Positions 22,300 through 36,200 of a DNA stretch of 64,000 nt are shown here, in pieces. The first letter of the stretch is position 1. Each line of letters begins with the position of its first letter. The notes beneath the pieces were generated by a model, which saw nothing but the letters and a program-made list of their open reading frames with translations, did no database searches and was not told the DNA's origin. Origin of the DNA: Branchiostoma floridae (taxonomy: Eukaryota; Chordata; Leptocardii; Amphioxiformes; Branchiostomatidae). Position numbers and translations under genes: made by a program. The stretch is taken from assembly GCF_000003815.2 (NCBI RefSeq), contig NC_049980.1, positions 28,077,273-28,141,272 of the forward strand, written 5' to 3'.

Positions 22300-23856
22300 G
22301 GACCAGGTGTATTTGCATAACAAACCACGTGGGTCCCCCCGGGCCACGCAAGCGCTCTGGTCATGATCAGGGGCCAATGGATTGTGGGTACTGGTCAGTG
22401 GCTAGTGGAAGGGGACGATCGTTAAGACTCCTTTAAGGAGGGAGAACGTCTTAAATACGTTCCTCGCAAAGTTGAGACGTCGGGAACTTTTAAAAAGTTC
22501 GTAACAAACTGCGGTGTCTTAAGCAGTATTTTATGTTTGAAGTATGGCGTACTCTTGCTCTGTTTCCTCTAGTTTTCTGTTGTAATTATTTCCAGAGTCG
22601 AATATTTTGTAAAGGAACTGTCAAAGTGGTAACATTCGAATGATATTTCATATCTACCGCGTCTCCTCGTCACTTCCGGGTTTACCAGTGGTACAACTTC
22701 TCAGCGCTTCGTGGTCTGACATGAATGTATTTTCCCGCCTCCCTCCTCCACCGAATCGCGTGAATTGTCCCCAATAAAAAAAGTAGCGCCCCCCGAGCGG
22801 CCCGTCCAGGTTACATACAGTCCGACCTGCCGGCACATCCACCCTACCAATCGCCCCGGACACCAGACACCAGCCCCCCGGCGGCAGAGCTGCCAACACC
22901 CGCCGAGAAACGATCGATCGATCGGGAAATGACTGATCGGACTGGCGGCCACAGCTGAGGTGAGGCCGTGCTCCGAATCTCAGATAAATTAACCTTATTA
23001 ACTTTGATATCAAATAGGCGTAACCCGGTGGCGTGTAAATACACGCGCCGTGCATGTTTGATACCAGAGATCCGCCGTGGCGGGATGAGCACTCCGGCCG
23101 GGTGAAGGGTCGACAGATTATCAGCAGGGATCGCCGTGCTTAACCCTACGTAACCCGCGTAACCCCAACATATAGATAGTCGGGCCAGAGCGCTGACAAT
23201 ATTCTGTACTACTACTGTACTGCTGTGAGGTGAGTGTGTGGTGTGTGTGTGTGTATCATCGTAAACCGTGTCTGTCAGGGTAGGCAGAACGGTACGTACT
23301 ATAGCATATGTGTCGACACGTGTTGTATAGGAGACACCTGCTACAAGGTGTTTGGTATATATTATAAGGAGATGTGGTGAAACAAGAAAAGAAATCTCTG
23401 TACGGCCCTCTCGCTCACTTGGTCTAGCATTGATTGAGCAGGGACTAAACCAGGCACCCGCTCGCCGGTTGACCTCTGGCCACCGAAAATGTGCGGCCGA
23501 GCGCTCGGCTATAATCGAATTTTGTCACTCTGCTGGGCGCTTCTTTTCTGGCCCCGATTTTACGGTCCAGATGTAATCGCGTGTTGCGCCTTTACCGGCC
23601 GGACCCCCGTTGAAATTCTCCCATTTTCCCATTTTCCACACAGCTCATTACCAGCGGCAAGTCCTCGTCCCGTGAAGACCAAGGGAGACCATCTGCCGGC
23701 CTTGCTACACCGACGACACCATATTACACACTCTCACCGGCTGAGTCGGACGGGACGTCAGCGCGCAACTGGTGGCTCCAGCTAGCGAGCAGAGAGACAA
23801 CCCCGAGTAGTAGAAACCACCACACGGACGGAAGTACGACGGCTCTGCCCTGGGCT
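22300..23856 (+). promoter_or_regulatory. ARID3 promoter and 5' UTR zone
   Basis: GC and CpG content rise toward the ARID3 start. Motifs seen are an octamer ATTTGCATAA (22311-22320), an E-box CACGTG (22326-22331) and a back-to-back CCAAT/ATTG pair (22374-22386). A donor-like GAG|gtgagt (23229/23230) and an acceptor with a TTTCCC tract (ag at 23642-23643) could bound a 414-bp 5' UTR intron. The transcription start is not visible, and motif function is inferred. Confidence 0.4.
23230..23643 (+). other. possible 5' UTR intron of ARID3
   Basis: The donor GTGAG|GTGAGT is followed by a GT-rich run, and the acceptor is preceded by CCCATTTTCCCATTTTCCACACAG. Removing this segment would place a noncoding exon about 210 bp upstream of the ATG. 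This is inferred from splice motifs only. Confidence 0.35.
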
Positions 23857-24249
23857 ATGAAGGTGGACTCGGGCGGCGTGGACTTGAGCACCATGGAAAG
23901 TTTGCAGCGACAGGCGAGTCGAGACCTCAGCGACGACGACTCCGTCTCCCTGGAGCCCGGGGAGATCCCCCCGGAGGAGCTCAGGCGGCAGGTGGCCGAG
24001 GCCACGGCGGGAGACCGGCCCTTGAACCTCGAGCACCCCGGGCCGCGGCAGCCCGACCAGGCCGCCGCCAAGGAGAACGCTAACGCCGCGGTGTCCGTGT
24101 CGGTGCCCGGCCACTTCCACCAGGGGCTCGGGGTTGACAGCTCCCCGCCGGAGCTCTCCCCGGAGTCCCGAGAGCTCGCCTTCATGCAGCAACACCTGAA
24201 CGCCCATGCCCACCAGGCCGAGTGGTCCTTCCAAGAACAGTTCAAGCAG
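23857..24249 (+). CDS. ARID3: ARID3 coding exon 1 (acidic N terminus)
   Basis: The 393-bp exon (131 codons) is GC-rich. It has an acidic block (DLSDDDSVSLEPGEIPPEE, about residues 24-42), a proline- and glutamate-rich middle, and the start of the extended ARID (EWSFQEQFKQ). The donor CAG|gtacga ends it in phase 0. Long open frames on the opposite strand here are caused by the GC-rich composition. Confidence 0.9.
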
Positions 24250-27200
24250 GTACGATACATACACACATACACACACATATAACATGCACACATATGTATC
24301 TAACAACACACCAGCCACACCAGAGATTAATGGCTCCCTTGATAGCCATTTACAAAAGCTGTCCTTCACGTCAGACAGGTAGTGAACCATACACGAGGTC
24401 TACACACCCCTCTGTCCCTCCTACTACCCTCCCCAGTCGGGACCAAACTGGTCGACGTTCAGACGTTCTTACCCCCAGGTGGAACACATGGGGGGGGGGG
24501 GGGGGGCATTCCAGGGTAGTAAGGGCATTTCCTCGGGCGGGTAGTGTAGTCGTCCTCAGGTAGTCTCGCGGCCACACAGACGGGAGCCGGCCGGTGAGTG
24601 GGGTTTGTTTGGGTTCCGACACACCATTACATGCCCGTTTACAAGGTAGTAAAGTAAACACGGCTGCCTCCCACCCCCAGAAAACACCACTCGTTCATGT
24701 CAACTTGTCGGAAAAGTGACAAGAGACCAATATTTATCAACATGCCACGTCTGGTCTACTGGGTAGAAAATAACTCGCACAACGTTTCCTACCAGTACCT
24801 ACGTTTAAACAAAGACCATAAACGACGCGTAAATTGCTCTTAATGCCTGCTCCTTTTTACACATCTGAATGGCCCTGCATAAAAAAAGGCAACCTGTGGC
24901 TTAGTGGCGGGCTTAACAGGGGAGTGACAATTCGGAAAATATCACTTAGCGTCGCGTTTGTCGAACAGGTGCGAAACCACCGAGTCATAAACAGACCAGC
25001 GCACCGACTTCAAACTACAACACGGCACGCATGACTACGGCGCATCAAGTCCACCGTGGATATTTATAAAAGATCTGCAAACGCATTCCCACATCTCTAA
25101 ATTCCGACCCCCTCTGAGGATTGATGTTACGTTTAGAAAGTTGTCTATCAGCGCGGACTATTGGCGCCAGGGGACCAGCCGTCTGTACAAAACATCAATG
25201 GCAAAATGCCTTCTGATGTTCTAGTGTATGTACTGTACTTTCTCAGATCGAACTCCCAGGGCAAACCGCTGAATGAAACATGTCGATACGATGCCTCAAA
25301 TTACGCGGTAACTAGGGAGAGGGCGTCGATACAAGGATACCGCCTGAGAGGCTTGTATCCCCGATCCTTTCTCATTAATCAAAAGTTACACACAAACTGA
25401 TACATGGCGGGGTTTATAACGATTAATGTGTTCATCGCATGTATCGGGTAATCTCTGGACGTTTGGAGGACTTTGTGTTTGTTTTCGGCTCCGCGCCACT
25501 TTCGGCCGACGAAACAACCTTCTTAAAAGCGTATCTACAACAATTACCGGTCGCGGTGATTATAAATGCGACATATCAAGTCGGCAATCAAAATTCTGAC
25601 TGCCGACGAAGGGCCTCATTGTTGGACATCCTGTGGGCCTTTTTGTGGCCGTTATCGAAGTGAAAAGACCTCTGATACGGCTTGATTCACCAAATAGCTG
25701 TACATTAACAGCCGACCCGCATGGCGTGTTGACATCCTGAAAATGGCCAAAGCGCTGCTGAATGCTGCAGAATCAGAGATCGGGCGGGGGGCATTTGGCC
25801 CTTTTGATCGTGAGGTTTTGTCTGGTTTCGTGGAGAAGAAAGGGGGCCAGGAAAAGAGGCCGTCGGTGAATGGAGCCAGTCATGCCGTATGCAGAGCTAT
25901 GCGTGTTCGACAATGCCTGTATCAACATTTGGCCAGCATTATCATGCGATCAATAGATAGGCTTTGTGGCGGGAGTAATGTGCAGGTCTGAAGGAGGCTT
26001 GACGGGGAGGGACGCGATCAATTTGTCTTCGCCGACGTTTTTCCTCCCGCCCCGCAAAAAAACAGAGAACTTAGCGGGGGTCAATCTCCCCCCAACCCTC
26101 CTGATTACCCCTCTGCATTGATAGGGCGTTATCTTACATGCACACCTGACCTGAAAGTCAAATTCCAGCCACCATAAACTTCGATTTCACTTTCCAGGGG
26201 TCGCGCTCGACTGTTAGCCCCTAATCAGGGGGTGAATTTTCCACCATTTACCGGCCACCACAATTTTCATTGCCGCCCTACTGGGCTTTCTCGGCCCGAT
26301 CCATCAGGCCCCATTTTCTCCCGGCCGGCGATCATATCGATAATACGATCGTCTGGATGCCGAAAAAGTGATTAAACCGGCCCATTCCCGGGCTAGGGCG
26401 GCTCAGATTAATTTATGCATTTCTCCATTAAGCTGGATCCGTGGGACATTGGGCCTTACGCGCTATCATCCCAGTCATAACCCTCGCACCGCTATCATTG
26501 GCCGCCACCACCCGTCCTCTTTAAAACCTTATAACAACTCGCAGATTGTGTAATGCAATATATGGCGACTTTTTATCAATAAGTGTAGTGCGTAATCACT
26601 ATTGATCGCCAGCCGCATGCCTCCGATGGGCACTTCGGCACCAATGTGAAGTGCTGCACGGCATATACAGCCCGAACCGTGCGCCAGAATCTCCAATTAA
26701 TGACGCTTTCCAATTATTTTTCTCGATGGGGGCAACCTTGGACGCGTCGGCCACCATCAGGTTGGAGCCGTTATATACATAAGGGTTCGCCTGAGAAGCA
26801 GAGGCGGACAACTCGCACCTCTAAAGGGTTCCTACATTGATACGGTTTTGATATAAAACTGAATACGTTCACGTGAAGAAAGCGTTTAAGCTGCAAATTG
26901 AATCCTGGCTACCGTGACATGTAGGCTGACCTATCCCTGGTATGTGCCACGGGTTCTGTTTGAATGGAAACACGGGAAGAGTTCGCGGGGTGGTGCGGAG
27001 AAGAGTTTGTGAATATCAGTCGCATTCTGGAAATATTTCAACATTCAAATCTAACTCTGCCAAGCTTATCTGAAATTCTGTCTGTAGCTGTAGTGCAGAT
27101 AACTTTTTACTTAATGATTGATGATGGCAACGAACTATCTCGAAGGGAGACACTTTTAATTCAAAATAGATGTGTTTGATGATGTAAATGTCTAAGCCGA

Positions 27201-30200
27201 AGTTGGTTCACAATCATCCCGGTTTAAACAATATCGCAAACTTTGGTATTGAAGTTTCATAGCTATAGTATCAAGATTGTATGTTGTCTTATGATATTCT
27301 ATTCTAAAAGTGGGTAGTGACGTTGGTAAAAGGAGGCTTGTTACAGTATCATTCCTAATTCACTACCAAGACTTGTGGAAAATGTTATGCTACGGTGAAT
27401 TAAAATCATATACAGTACAAGACACGCTCAAAAAGTAGCTTCAGAGTAAGGGATGGCCGCTTTTCGCCCGAATCAACTAGTTTGCAAACTGGACGGCAAA
27501 TCACAGCTAGTTGTCAACATATTTAGTATCTGGCAACAAGGAAATCATATTAAGTCTCATTATCCAAATGGCACAGATGTAGAGCAACACATTGCAATCA
27601 TCAGAAACGTGGGAGAAACTGTTGAAGTGGCATAACTATGTTTAACGAAGAAACGACTATAAAACTGTAAGACGGTTTTATATTTCCACATTCTTGCTAA
27701 ACATTGTTACCTGACTCGAACAAAAAGTCTCCATCTTGTCAACAATCGCAAGTAGATACCAGGGATTCTTACGTATCGTGGATACCCGCCGTATCTCAGG
27801 GTGCCTATATAAGCAGCACTAATTCCCTATTTGACTTAAGATTTGATGGAAACTTTATGGGACCATAATTCAAACTCAATCCACACTATAGTCCGCAGCG
27901 ATGTTACCCAGATTAATTCCTCTTCACATAAAAGGCTATGAAATATTTAAATTTCATTTCTGGCCTATCATGTGGAGTGATTAGATACACAAATTACAAG
28001 CCGGCCGGCCTATTACATCCATATCACGAGCGCCGTTAATAATGCTCTACAGGCTTGATTCACGGCTCCCCTCTGTCCTATAAACTCCCTTTATACACAA
28101 GACAGGAGATGTTTTCTTCAAACTTTTACCAGACAACACACAGTTCAGACTTTATTGTTACTGTAGTGTAGAACTATGCGTGCTAGCGCCGGCTTGGCAT
28201 GATAATCGTGTTTTAATGTATAAAATTGCTCAGTTGTGTAAATACCCACTGCTGGGACGCTATCGCTAATATCAAAGTTTATCCATATACTGTGAGTGGG
28301 AAAAATGCCGAGAGTTGTCACGCAAAAGTCGGGGGCGCGGTCAGAGGTCCAGTGTATATTGAAAAAAATCACCAGAAAGGGGTAAAAATAGTCACAATTT
28401 ATTTAGACAGAGATATTTTGATGGCATTTCCATTCATCACGACCAACGCAACAGTAAACCCCGGCCAAGCCGCCGTCACAGCCGATTGCACCCTGTGGAA
28501 TTATTGCGCAACACGTCATCTTAACTGAGAAACATTGAATATTAATGAGTCTTAATTTTCTAATCAAGATAGATGTGATGTGCTGTATGTGTTCGATTAG
28601 ACGATCATTGATCTGAGTGAAACCCGTCCGTAGCGCGGAAGGAAACAATGTTACTGAGACAACATGCTAGAGAAACAACAACGCTTATTTATAGTCCATA
28701 CTTCATACACTGTCGGAGTGTCACTAAGAAGAAACATGTACTGATTTGAGTTGTTGATTGTTGACACGAGTTGCTGTGTTGTATTTTGTGTGTGTTTTGT
28801 GTGTGTTCGGCATTGTCCAGCCCAGTGTGCTCCTCGGACAATGTCTTTATCAGGTTTGTAAAGACCTGTGTTTCTTGAGTAGAGAGGAACCTATAGTAAC
28901 GTGTTTGTTTTAACTAACCAACTTCCTATAAACCTAAATCTGCTCTTTTCGCCTCCCTCCCCTGTTTTCTGAAATCGAATCTCTCTGCTTGGTTGCTATC
29001 TTTTGTTTGCAAACAATGAAATTAAAAATCTGCGGCTGTAAAAACTTTTCCAATTTTGATACAAATTGACCCCCTGATTCCTCTCTACACAGAAACAGCG
29101 TAAAATCCCGGCAGCGTTGGACAGCATGAAAGTGTCGGGGCAGCGACAGAGCGACTTTGGCCATAGTGCGCACCAGTACATGACGGCACTTAACGAGGTG
29201 AAGATGCTTGGGTTATCATTTCTGTGTGAGGACAATAACACAACTTAACTCCAGAAGAGTGTTGCTTCTTCCTGCTTTGTTTTGATTCATCCCTGTGTCC
29301 TAGACTAACTCGTAGGATCTATAGAATCTCTGAGAAAGCTAAACTGTCAAACGTCTTTGCACAAAGTTGTCTTTTCTGTCAGGGCAAGAACAGAAGAATT
29401 AATCTGGAGAAGAGTGTGACTTTTTCAACCTTTGTATTGATTCATTTATGTGCTCCAACATCAAGATTAACGTAAACTCGTAGGTTCTCTAAGCTAGGCT
29501 CTCTAAGAAGGCATTATTGTCATTCTTGAAAATTGTCCTTTCTGTCAGGGCAAGATAAGAAGAATTTATTTCTAGAAGAGTGTTGTTTTATCAACCTTTG
29601 TTTTGATTCAATATTGTGCTCCATCTCTGGAATTATTATATAGTCTCTCTACGCTCTTCGAGAAGGACTTCTTGAATTATCCTTTTCATGACAGTCAAGA
29701 ACATAAGAAGAGTGTAACTTCTTCCCCTCTGTTGAGATCCATCTGTGTGTGTTCTACACCTTAATTGTAGCTTGTGTAGATTGTGTGAGAAGTCCAAACT
29801 GTGTCAAACCATGCGACTGTGTTTGGGTTGTGTACTAACTCGCCTTGGTTACGATGTTTGCCGTTACGGTCGGATTACAACACGCCAGACGTTGCCATTT
29901 TAAATATCAGTTGATTGATGTTTAAGAAATTGTCCCATGATATATGTTGAAACTAACATCATAGTTTGGAAGTGTAGTCAGTAGTGGGCCCTACTCGACA
30001 GTCCAGGACAAGTTTTGTAGCCCGGGGTAAAGCCAGTGGTGACAGGCAAATTGAGCGCTCAAACAAGTCGCAAATCTGTTATCAGAAGCGGATGTAATCT
30101 ATACAAAAACATTGTAAAATGACGTCCGCATTGTGTCCACACTGCGGTGTGTGTGGTGGGAGGGAGAAGCAGCGGTTCGCCCAGACGATGCAGGGGCTTG

Positions 30201-33200
30201 TCGCTTGTAAATGGGTCGTCCCTTTTCCACCAATTCAAGAAAAGGTGAACTTGGAGTTGACCCATAAACAATGTCCCTAAGTTATCCAGAGTTCCTGTCG
30301 ATACATCATACCACCTGAAGCATATTCAAACATGCCATTCTCAGCCACGCCAGACATTTTATGGGCATGTAATAGTCAAAATGGTGAAATTCATTGATAA
30401 GATTTATATTAGAAACACACATCAAGTTTACCTGCGACGGATGCGACTTGAAACGTCCAGAACTTCAACACTTTTTATCCAGTTTATAGTGACTGAGTTC
30501 CTGGTATAAACTCCAATTCTCATTTGGTAGTTTGTGATTTATAAGGGAGCAATATAAGTGGAAACGTCCGATTGGTATTATTTTGTACACAGACGCCTCC
30601 AGCGAGAGGTTTTTGGCTTTGTGTTGTCTGCTCTACCCACACAATGTGGCGGTGACACAAAATTTATGAACGCAAGATTCCCTATAAATAACTTTATTTA
30701 CTGTCCGCATCAGTGTTCCGCCTAAGTACCAACGATTGTCCAAACAAGTCCTACTTTATCTGCGGACACCGCAAACATTTACTCGCCGTAAGCACTCGTG
30801 TAAAAATTTCACTGATTATTGTGAGCGCGTTGGTATAAGCAACACGGCCTGATGAAGTGGGTCTGGATTGTGCCCTATCTACTGTATCTGGGGGCAATAG
30901 CCCGCCGCGAGATACGTCTCCATAACACCCATAAACATCTCGTCCTATCACGGACTATAAATATTCGTTGGTCCCACATCAACACTTATAAAGTACGGAG
31001 TTGTTGTCCTTCCGGTCGAGGATTGATGTTTGCCAGGTACTGAAGTTGTGCTACCATTCCGAGACTTTAAAACCTGGCGACTATGGGAAGCCTACGGTGC
31101 TCCAGTCACCATCTAAAGTCATCGCATCATTCACATTTTTATTTGTCAAACTGAACATCACTTAACCTGTTCACCAACTAGATCTCTTTTTCATATCAAT
31201 TCATAGTAAGAATATATATACACCTGCTCTACAACGAGCTATCTTTAGTGTCACTCACGAAAGGTAGTGGATTCTGTCCGAAACATCTGACCGTTTCCAA
31301 AATCATACCCACTTACTTGAGTAATTGCTATTTGGCGTATAAAATATCACTTTATAACCTTGTGACATGCCCACTATCACAAAAATGGTTGTACATTGAT
31401 ATCCATCAAAGTTGCGCGGTCGGAGACTCTGTTATAAAAGCATGTCTGCGACACAACCACCTACCGCACTTTCTGGTGTCAAATGTACGGAATACGGAAC
31501 ATCACTTTTATGATCTACATGTAGTGAAACTGCCATAAATCAATAAATTGACCTCAATTCAAAATTCTTGTCAAAAGGTGTCCATTCCGAGACCCGATCG
31601 CGCGAAAGACTCGTTCATACAGGTTGTCTAGATCCACCTGCATAGGACCACACCATACCGTACCAGTTGTGTTTCATGTGAACTATCACTTTTATACTTC
31701 AAACCGGCTCAAAACGACCCCATTTCCGAGTCCTCCAATTGTCTTTACTGTGCAAACAGATGCCGGATACTCCGCCCCGCTGCACAGTAAAGGGATTGTT
31801 ATTAACACAAAAGGCACGTAATTATCCGGCGATGATATATTATGGCGGACTTTATCAATATTTAGTACTGCTATGCATCTCATTTATAGCATCATTGAAA
31901 CGGCTGGCTGTCAATAGGCCGTAAAGCAAATAGCACCGCGTGGCCGGCTGGCTGGCTGTGGGAGTCTGGTCCTGTGCGGTGGATATGTGTATCTGGCAGG
32001 TATATTTATTGGAAGGCTGCCAGCTTCGCCATCAATTTTCAACTATTTACGTAGCGTGAATAATCTAACAGGGCGAAGCACCCTTGCCGGTCACAGGGCG
32101 CCCCGGGCGAGGGATTAATTTGCCAGACAATTTTGATATCACTCTAGGAATCATCCAGCGATGCTAACTATGCCCGCCCGGCCTTGGCGAGAACAATAAT
32201 CAATTGTATATAAAGGCTATTTGCCTGCGTCGGACGCATACCAACAGCGCAGACCAAAGCATCCCGAGTCATTCAATTCGCCCATTTATCAAGCGGACCT
32301 GTCAGCCACAGGCTTCCATTATGTTGTTGATACGTGAAATTAAAGTCTGGGCAATGGTGGTGGCTGGGAGCGCGTCATGACTTCTGGCTGCGGGTGAGGA
32401 ATGCGTCACGGCACAGCACACAGCAATATTGCTCCGATCGCAGGTGGATCCAGTGTCAACCCGTGAGAAGGACGGACAGATCCACCCGCTGTAGCGTGGC
32501 CTCCCTTAAGGCACGGACTACTAGTAGTAGGGGCATGTTCACAGTCGTCTTAAGATCGCAAACTGAAGACTTTCTTGGGCCCGGTAGTCCAGTGTGTTTA
32601 TGTCGCACAGCTTGTTATAGAAATAAAGACTCCTTGTCGTCACAACCTACCCGAAAATGAACTACTAGTAGTAGTAGGGGCATGTTCACAGTCGTCTTAA
32701 GATCGCAAACTGAAGACTTTCTTGGGCCCGGTAGTCCAGTGCGTTTATGTCGCACATCTTGTTATAAAAAAAAAGACTCCTTGTCGGCAGTTGTGTTTGT
32801 CACAGCCTACTTGAAACTTGGACTAGTAGGGGCATGTTCACATTCGTCTTAAGATCGCAAACTGAAGACATGCTTGGACAGTCGTGTGTGTATATGTCGC
32901 ACCAATTCAGACATCGTGTTATCAAAAAAGGCTCCTTGTAGGCGGTTGGTTCTGTCACAGCCTTCTTGAAAATGTTCAACATCGAAATCGTACGTACCAC
33001 TACTCACTCCACAAGCAGAGGTTGATGAGAAAATCACGACCTTTTTCTTATACGTCGTCTTTTTCTGTCAGCTATGCTATCTTCACCAACATAGCTGACA
33101 GAAAAAGACGTCAGATAAGAAATAAAGGTCACAATTTACCCCATCAACTTCTGCTTAGAGAGTACCTACGACGACCTATGACGATTGTGATCGCGTCGTT

Positions 33201-36200
33201 ATGGACTCCCAGACTCCCTTAGTTACAGCAAAAATAGTAGAAATCGGACAAATTATATTAAACTGTATGACTTAATTTGCCAGGAGTCCAAGTCTTCCGC
33301 CACTAGGAGTGCACGAGGAGTGGCACTTGTCCCTCCACGGCCGGCTAACTCCTCTTGCAAATCGCTCACACTATTCTGCTATTATATCAGCCACTGGAGG
33401 CGCCTGGTGGAGGCTACCGTGCTATTAGATTAACCAGTTGGCAAATGTCGGCGGCATTTGGCGGAGGGACGTTTCCCAAGCATGTGCAACAGGAAGCCAT
33501 GACATACACAACTTTGCCTGTCGATATCAAATAAACAAAGGGAAATCTAATCTGTCGAAGGTCACGGGTCGCGCAAACAGCCTAGCATGTAAACCAGCAC
33601 TCTGTACACACCGTAGCAGGGATTTGATTTGATTAAGGGAATGGCAGTTGGGTGGAGAATGCCAACAACATACCAGCACACAGGATTAAAGTGTACTTCA
33701 GCCGGTTTGATATCACCGAAAGAGGAGGTCCGGATAAAGGGGCGTCTTTGAGAGAGGAGAAAAGGCATGCCTGGCAAACATCGCGCCCGTCTACACACCT
33801 GACACAGGTGGCTATAAAAGTGCTCTCGATGACAAGTGGAGGGAACTGGTCATGTCTGGGACACCCAAGAAGGTGTGAACCGTTCGGGCCCGTCTCGCGA
33901 CCTAGATAAAGTTGTAGGACATACATGTCGCGTAGGTGTGGCCCTGTCATCCAACTGATACCGGATATGAGATGAATAAACTTTCGGCCAAACGCCAGAA
34001 ACAGCAACAGATGTTTCGCGAACAAAGCCGCGCAAGAAGACGATATGCCAACTGTGCGACTTGATCTTATCACAATGAAAAGGTGTACATAAAAGCAACC
34101 ATCGTAGGACGGTCGCGAATTGAGAAATCATCCATCATACCTGTCATAGCCTCACACAGCTGTTTGTGTCGGCAGAACAAGGAGGGTCTACCAGACAACA
34201 CCTCCAACCTCCGACCTACATTTCACTCTCATAAACAACCACGACACAGATAAAAACTTAACGATTGGAGACTTAACTGCTATAACTCCGGACAACCTCT
34301 TGAAATCAAAGTAAATAAACGCCTCAAAGGGACTCGGAAATGATACAATTGAAACTTCAAAAGGAACAAGTCTGAATAGTTATTGTCCGCCATGTCAATG
34401 TGATTAATGATGGCAATCTAGAAAACGCATGGTTCTGTATCACACGTATCCAGGCAAATAAATACATCCCTATGTGTTGTCATTATCCAGAAATAGACAC
34501 AAATACCGAAATGAAAAGACTGTCCAGATCTAGAACTAGAAGACATAATAGTTTAGGTTAACAGATGGGAAGAAGAGGATAATGTTACCGGATTTGTACG
34601 CCTCAGTGTCGACGTGACGAATTCATGATTGCAGTGTCTTAATATAATGTAGGTAACATGATCGAGTGATGAAAACTTTAAACATCAAGGGCAAGAAGGA
34701 CTTTTTAAAATGTGAAAGATATTCTATCCCCGTTTGAGATACAAACAAGAAACAGACAGTATCCAGACACTGACGTTTCGCAAGAGAAATGTCACCATTC
34801 TTCGACAATCTTCTTTATTCCCACATCCCAGAAATCGGACACTTATACCTTTCTCGTATCGTAGCTAGACTAACAGTAGACAAATACGGTGAAAGCATGT
34901 TTTGACTAATTCACACACCTTCTCTTGTCTTACAGCTATATGAAATAGACGATGATCCAAAGAGGAAAGAGTTTCTAGACAACCTCTTCACCTTCATGCA
35001 GAAAAGAGGTAAGGATGATCTCTAACTGCATAAAGAATACGCTCTATTTTTTGTCACAACGAAATTGATATCCCTTTCTCTAATAATGACACCAACACTT
35101 CTTCCACAGCTGAAGATTATTCTCCATCTTAAGATGGCGGTACAATGTTCAACATTGCTATAGTTTTCTTCGCCCTCCTTACGCACTGTCCACATGGACA
35201 CTTAGAGGTCTGTGCCTATGTTCCCATTAGTTTTGGTTTTTGTGGTGAATTGAAGACATTTTTTTTTTCTCTTTCTTAACGTACGATGCAGGAATAGTAG
35301 TTAATCTTGCTATAAGTTTTCATCATCATCATAATACATTTTTTCCGTGGAAACATAATCAACCTTAGACCTTAGGAGCTGCTACAGGTTTCAGTGTTGT
35401 GTCGGTTGACTTGTACATTTCGGACATGAATAGCCTAACATTGTCTAGTCTTTTGATGTGGAATGTCAGACAAACTTGCTCACTACGCATGAAGATGTCA
35501 ATACAATGTGCGATATCATTCTACGAGCATTGTGAAATGTTTGGACAGTTACACTTTGGGATAACATCCAGCAACTTTCAGTCGAGCTGGCAAATACGTG
35601 GAGATAAATTCAAGACACAGGAAGAACTACTCTATATTACTGTACTGAAACAAGAACAGCAAAGATTATAATCCTTTTTATAGAAGAATGAGATTGTAAC
35701 GGTACAATCGTTGCTTGGTGAAAGCGTATATAATTTGCGGTGTACTTGCGGTCACGTTACACCAGGCAAGGCAATTTGGGGTTAGTTTTTCAGGATTCCA
35801 CTTTTGTCCGGCCTCTCGACATGAGTCCATTTAAGACTTAGATTACAAGGTCAACAACGCCACGCACATATCAAACGCTACAACAGGTCAAAACTGTCGA
35901 AAAACTTTGGTCTAATGACGATAGCGTTGTGGAGAAGTTATGGTAGTGACCGGAGGACAAGTAGCTTCTCCAACAAGACATACCTCTGTATAATTATCAT
36001 GGATATATCATAGGCAAGGGCATGTAGTGTTCCCACTCACTGGGAGTTACCAGGGTTCCTTTTCCAGTAGAGGGAGATCGCTAAGTGACCACTGAACGAT
36101 TGAACTTGGATCTGTGTGAGCATTGATGTTATAAATGGAATATGATGCATGATTTTTAAGTGTGATTTTAAAGATGATTGATGGCATTCCACTGTGTTCT

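Noticed and set aside
23724-24390. Minus-strand open frames of 189 and 202 codons opposite ARID3 exon 1
   Set aside because: They are antisense to a well-supported GC-rich coding exon and show no recognisable domain.
25743-25991. 82-codon frame starting MAKALLNAAESEIGRG
   Set aside because: It looks protein-like at first, but has no homologue that I recognise and no acceptor or donor in the right phase at its edges.
33633-34073. 146-codon minus-strand open frame in ARID3 intron 1
   Set aside because: No domain, no coding-like composition and no splice context. It is compatible with chance in a 64-kb window.
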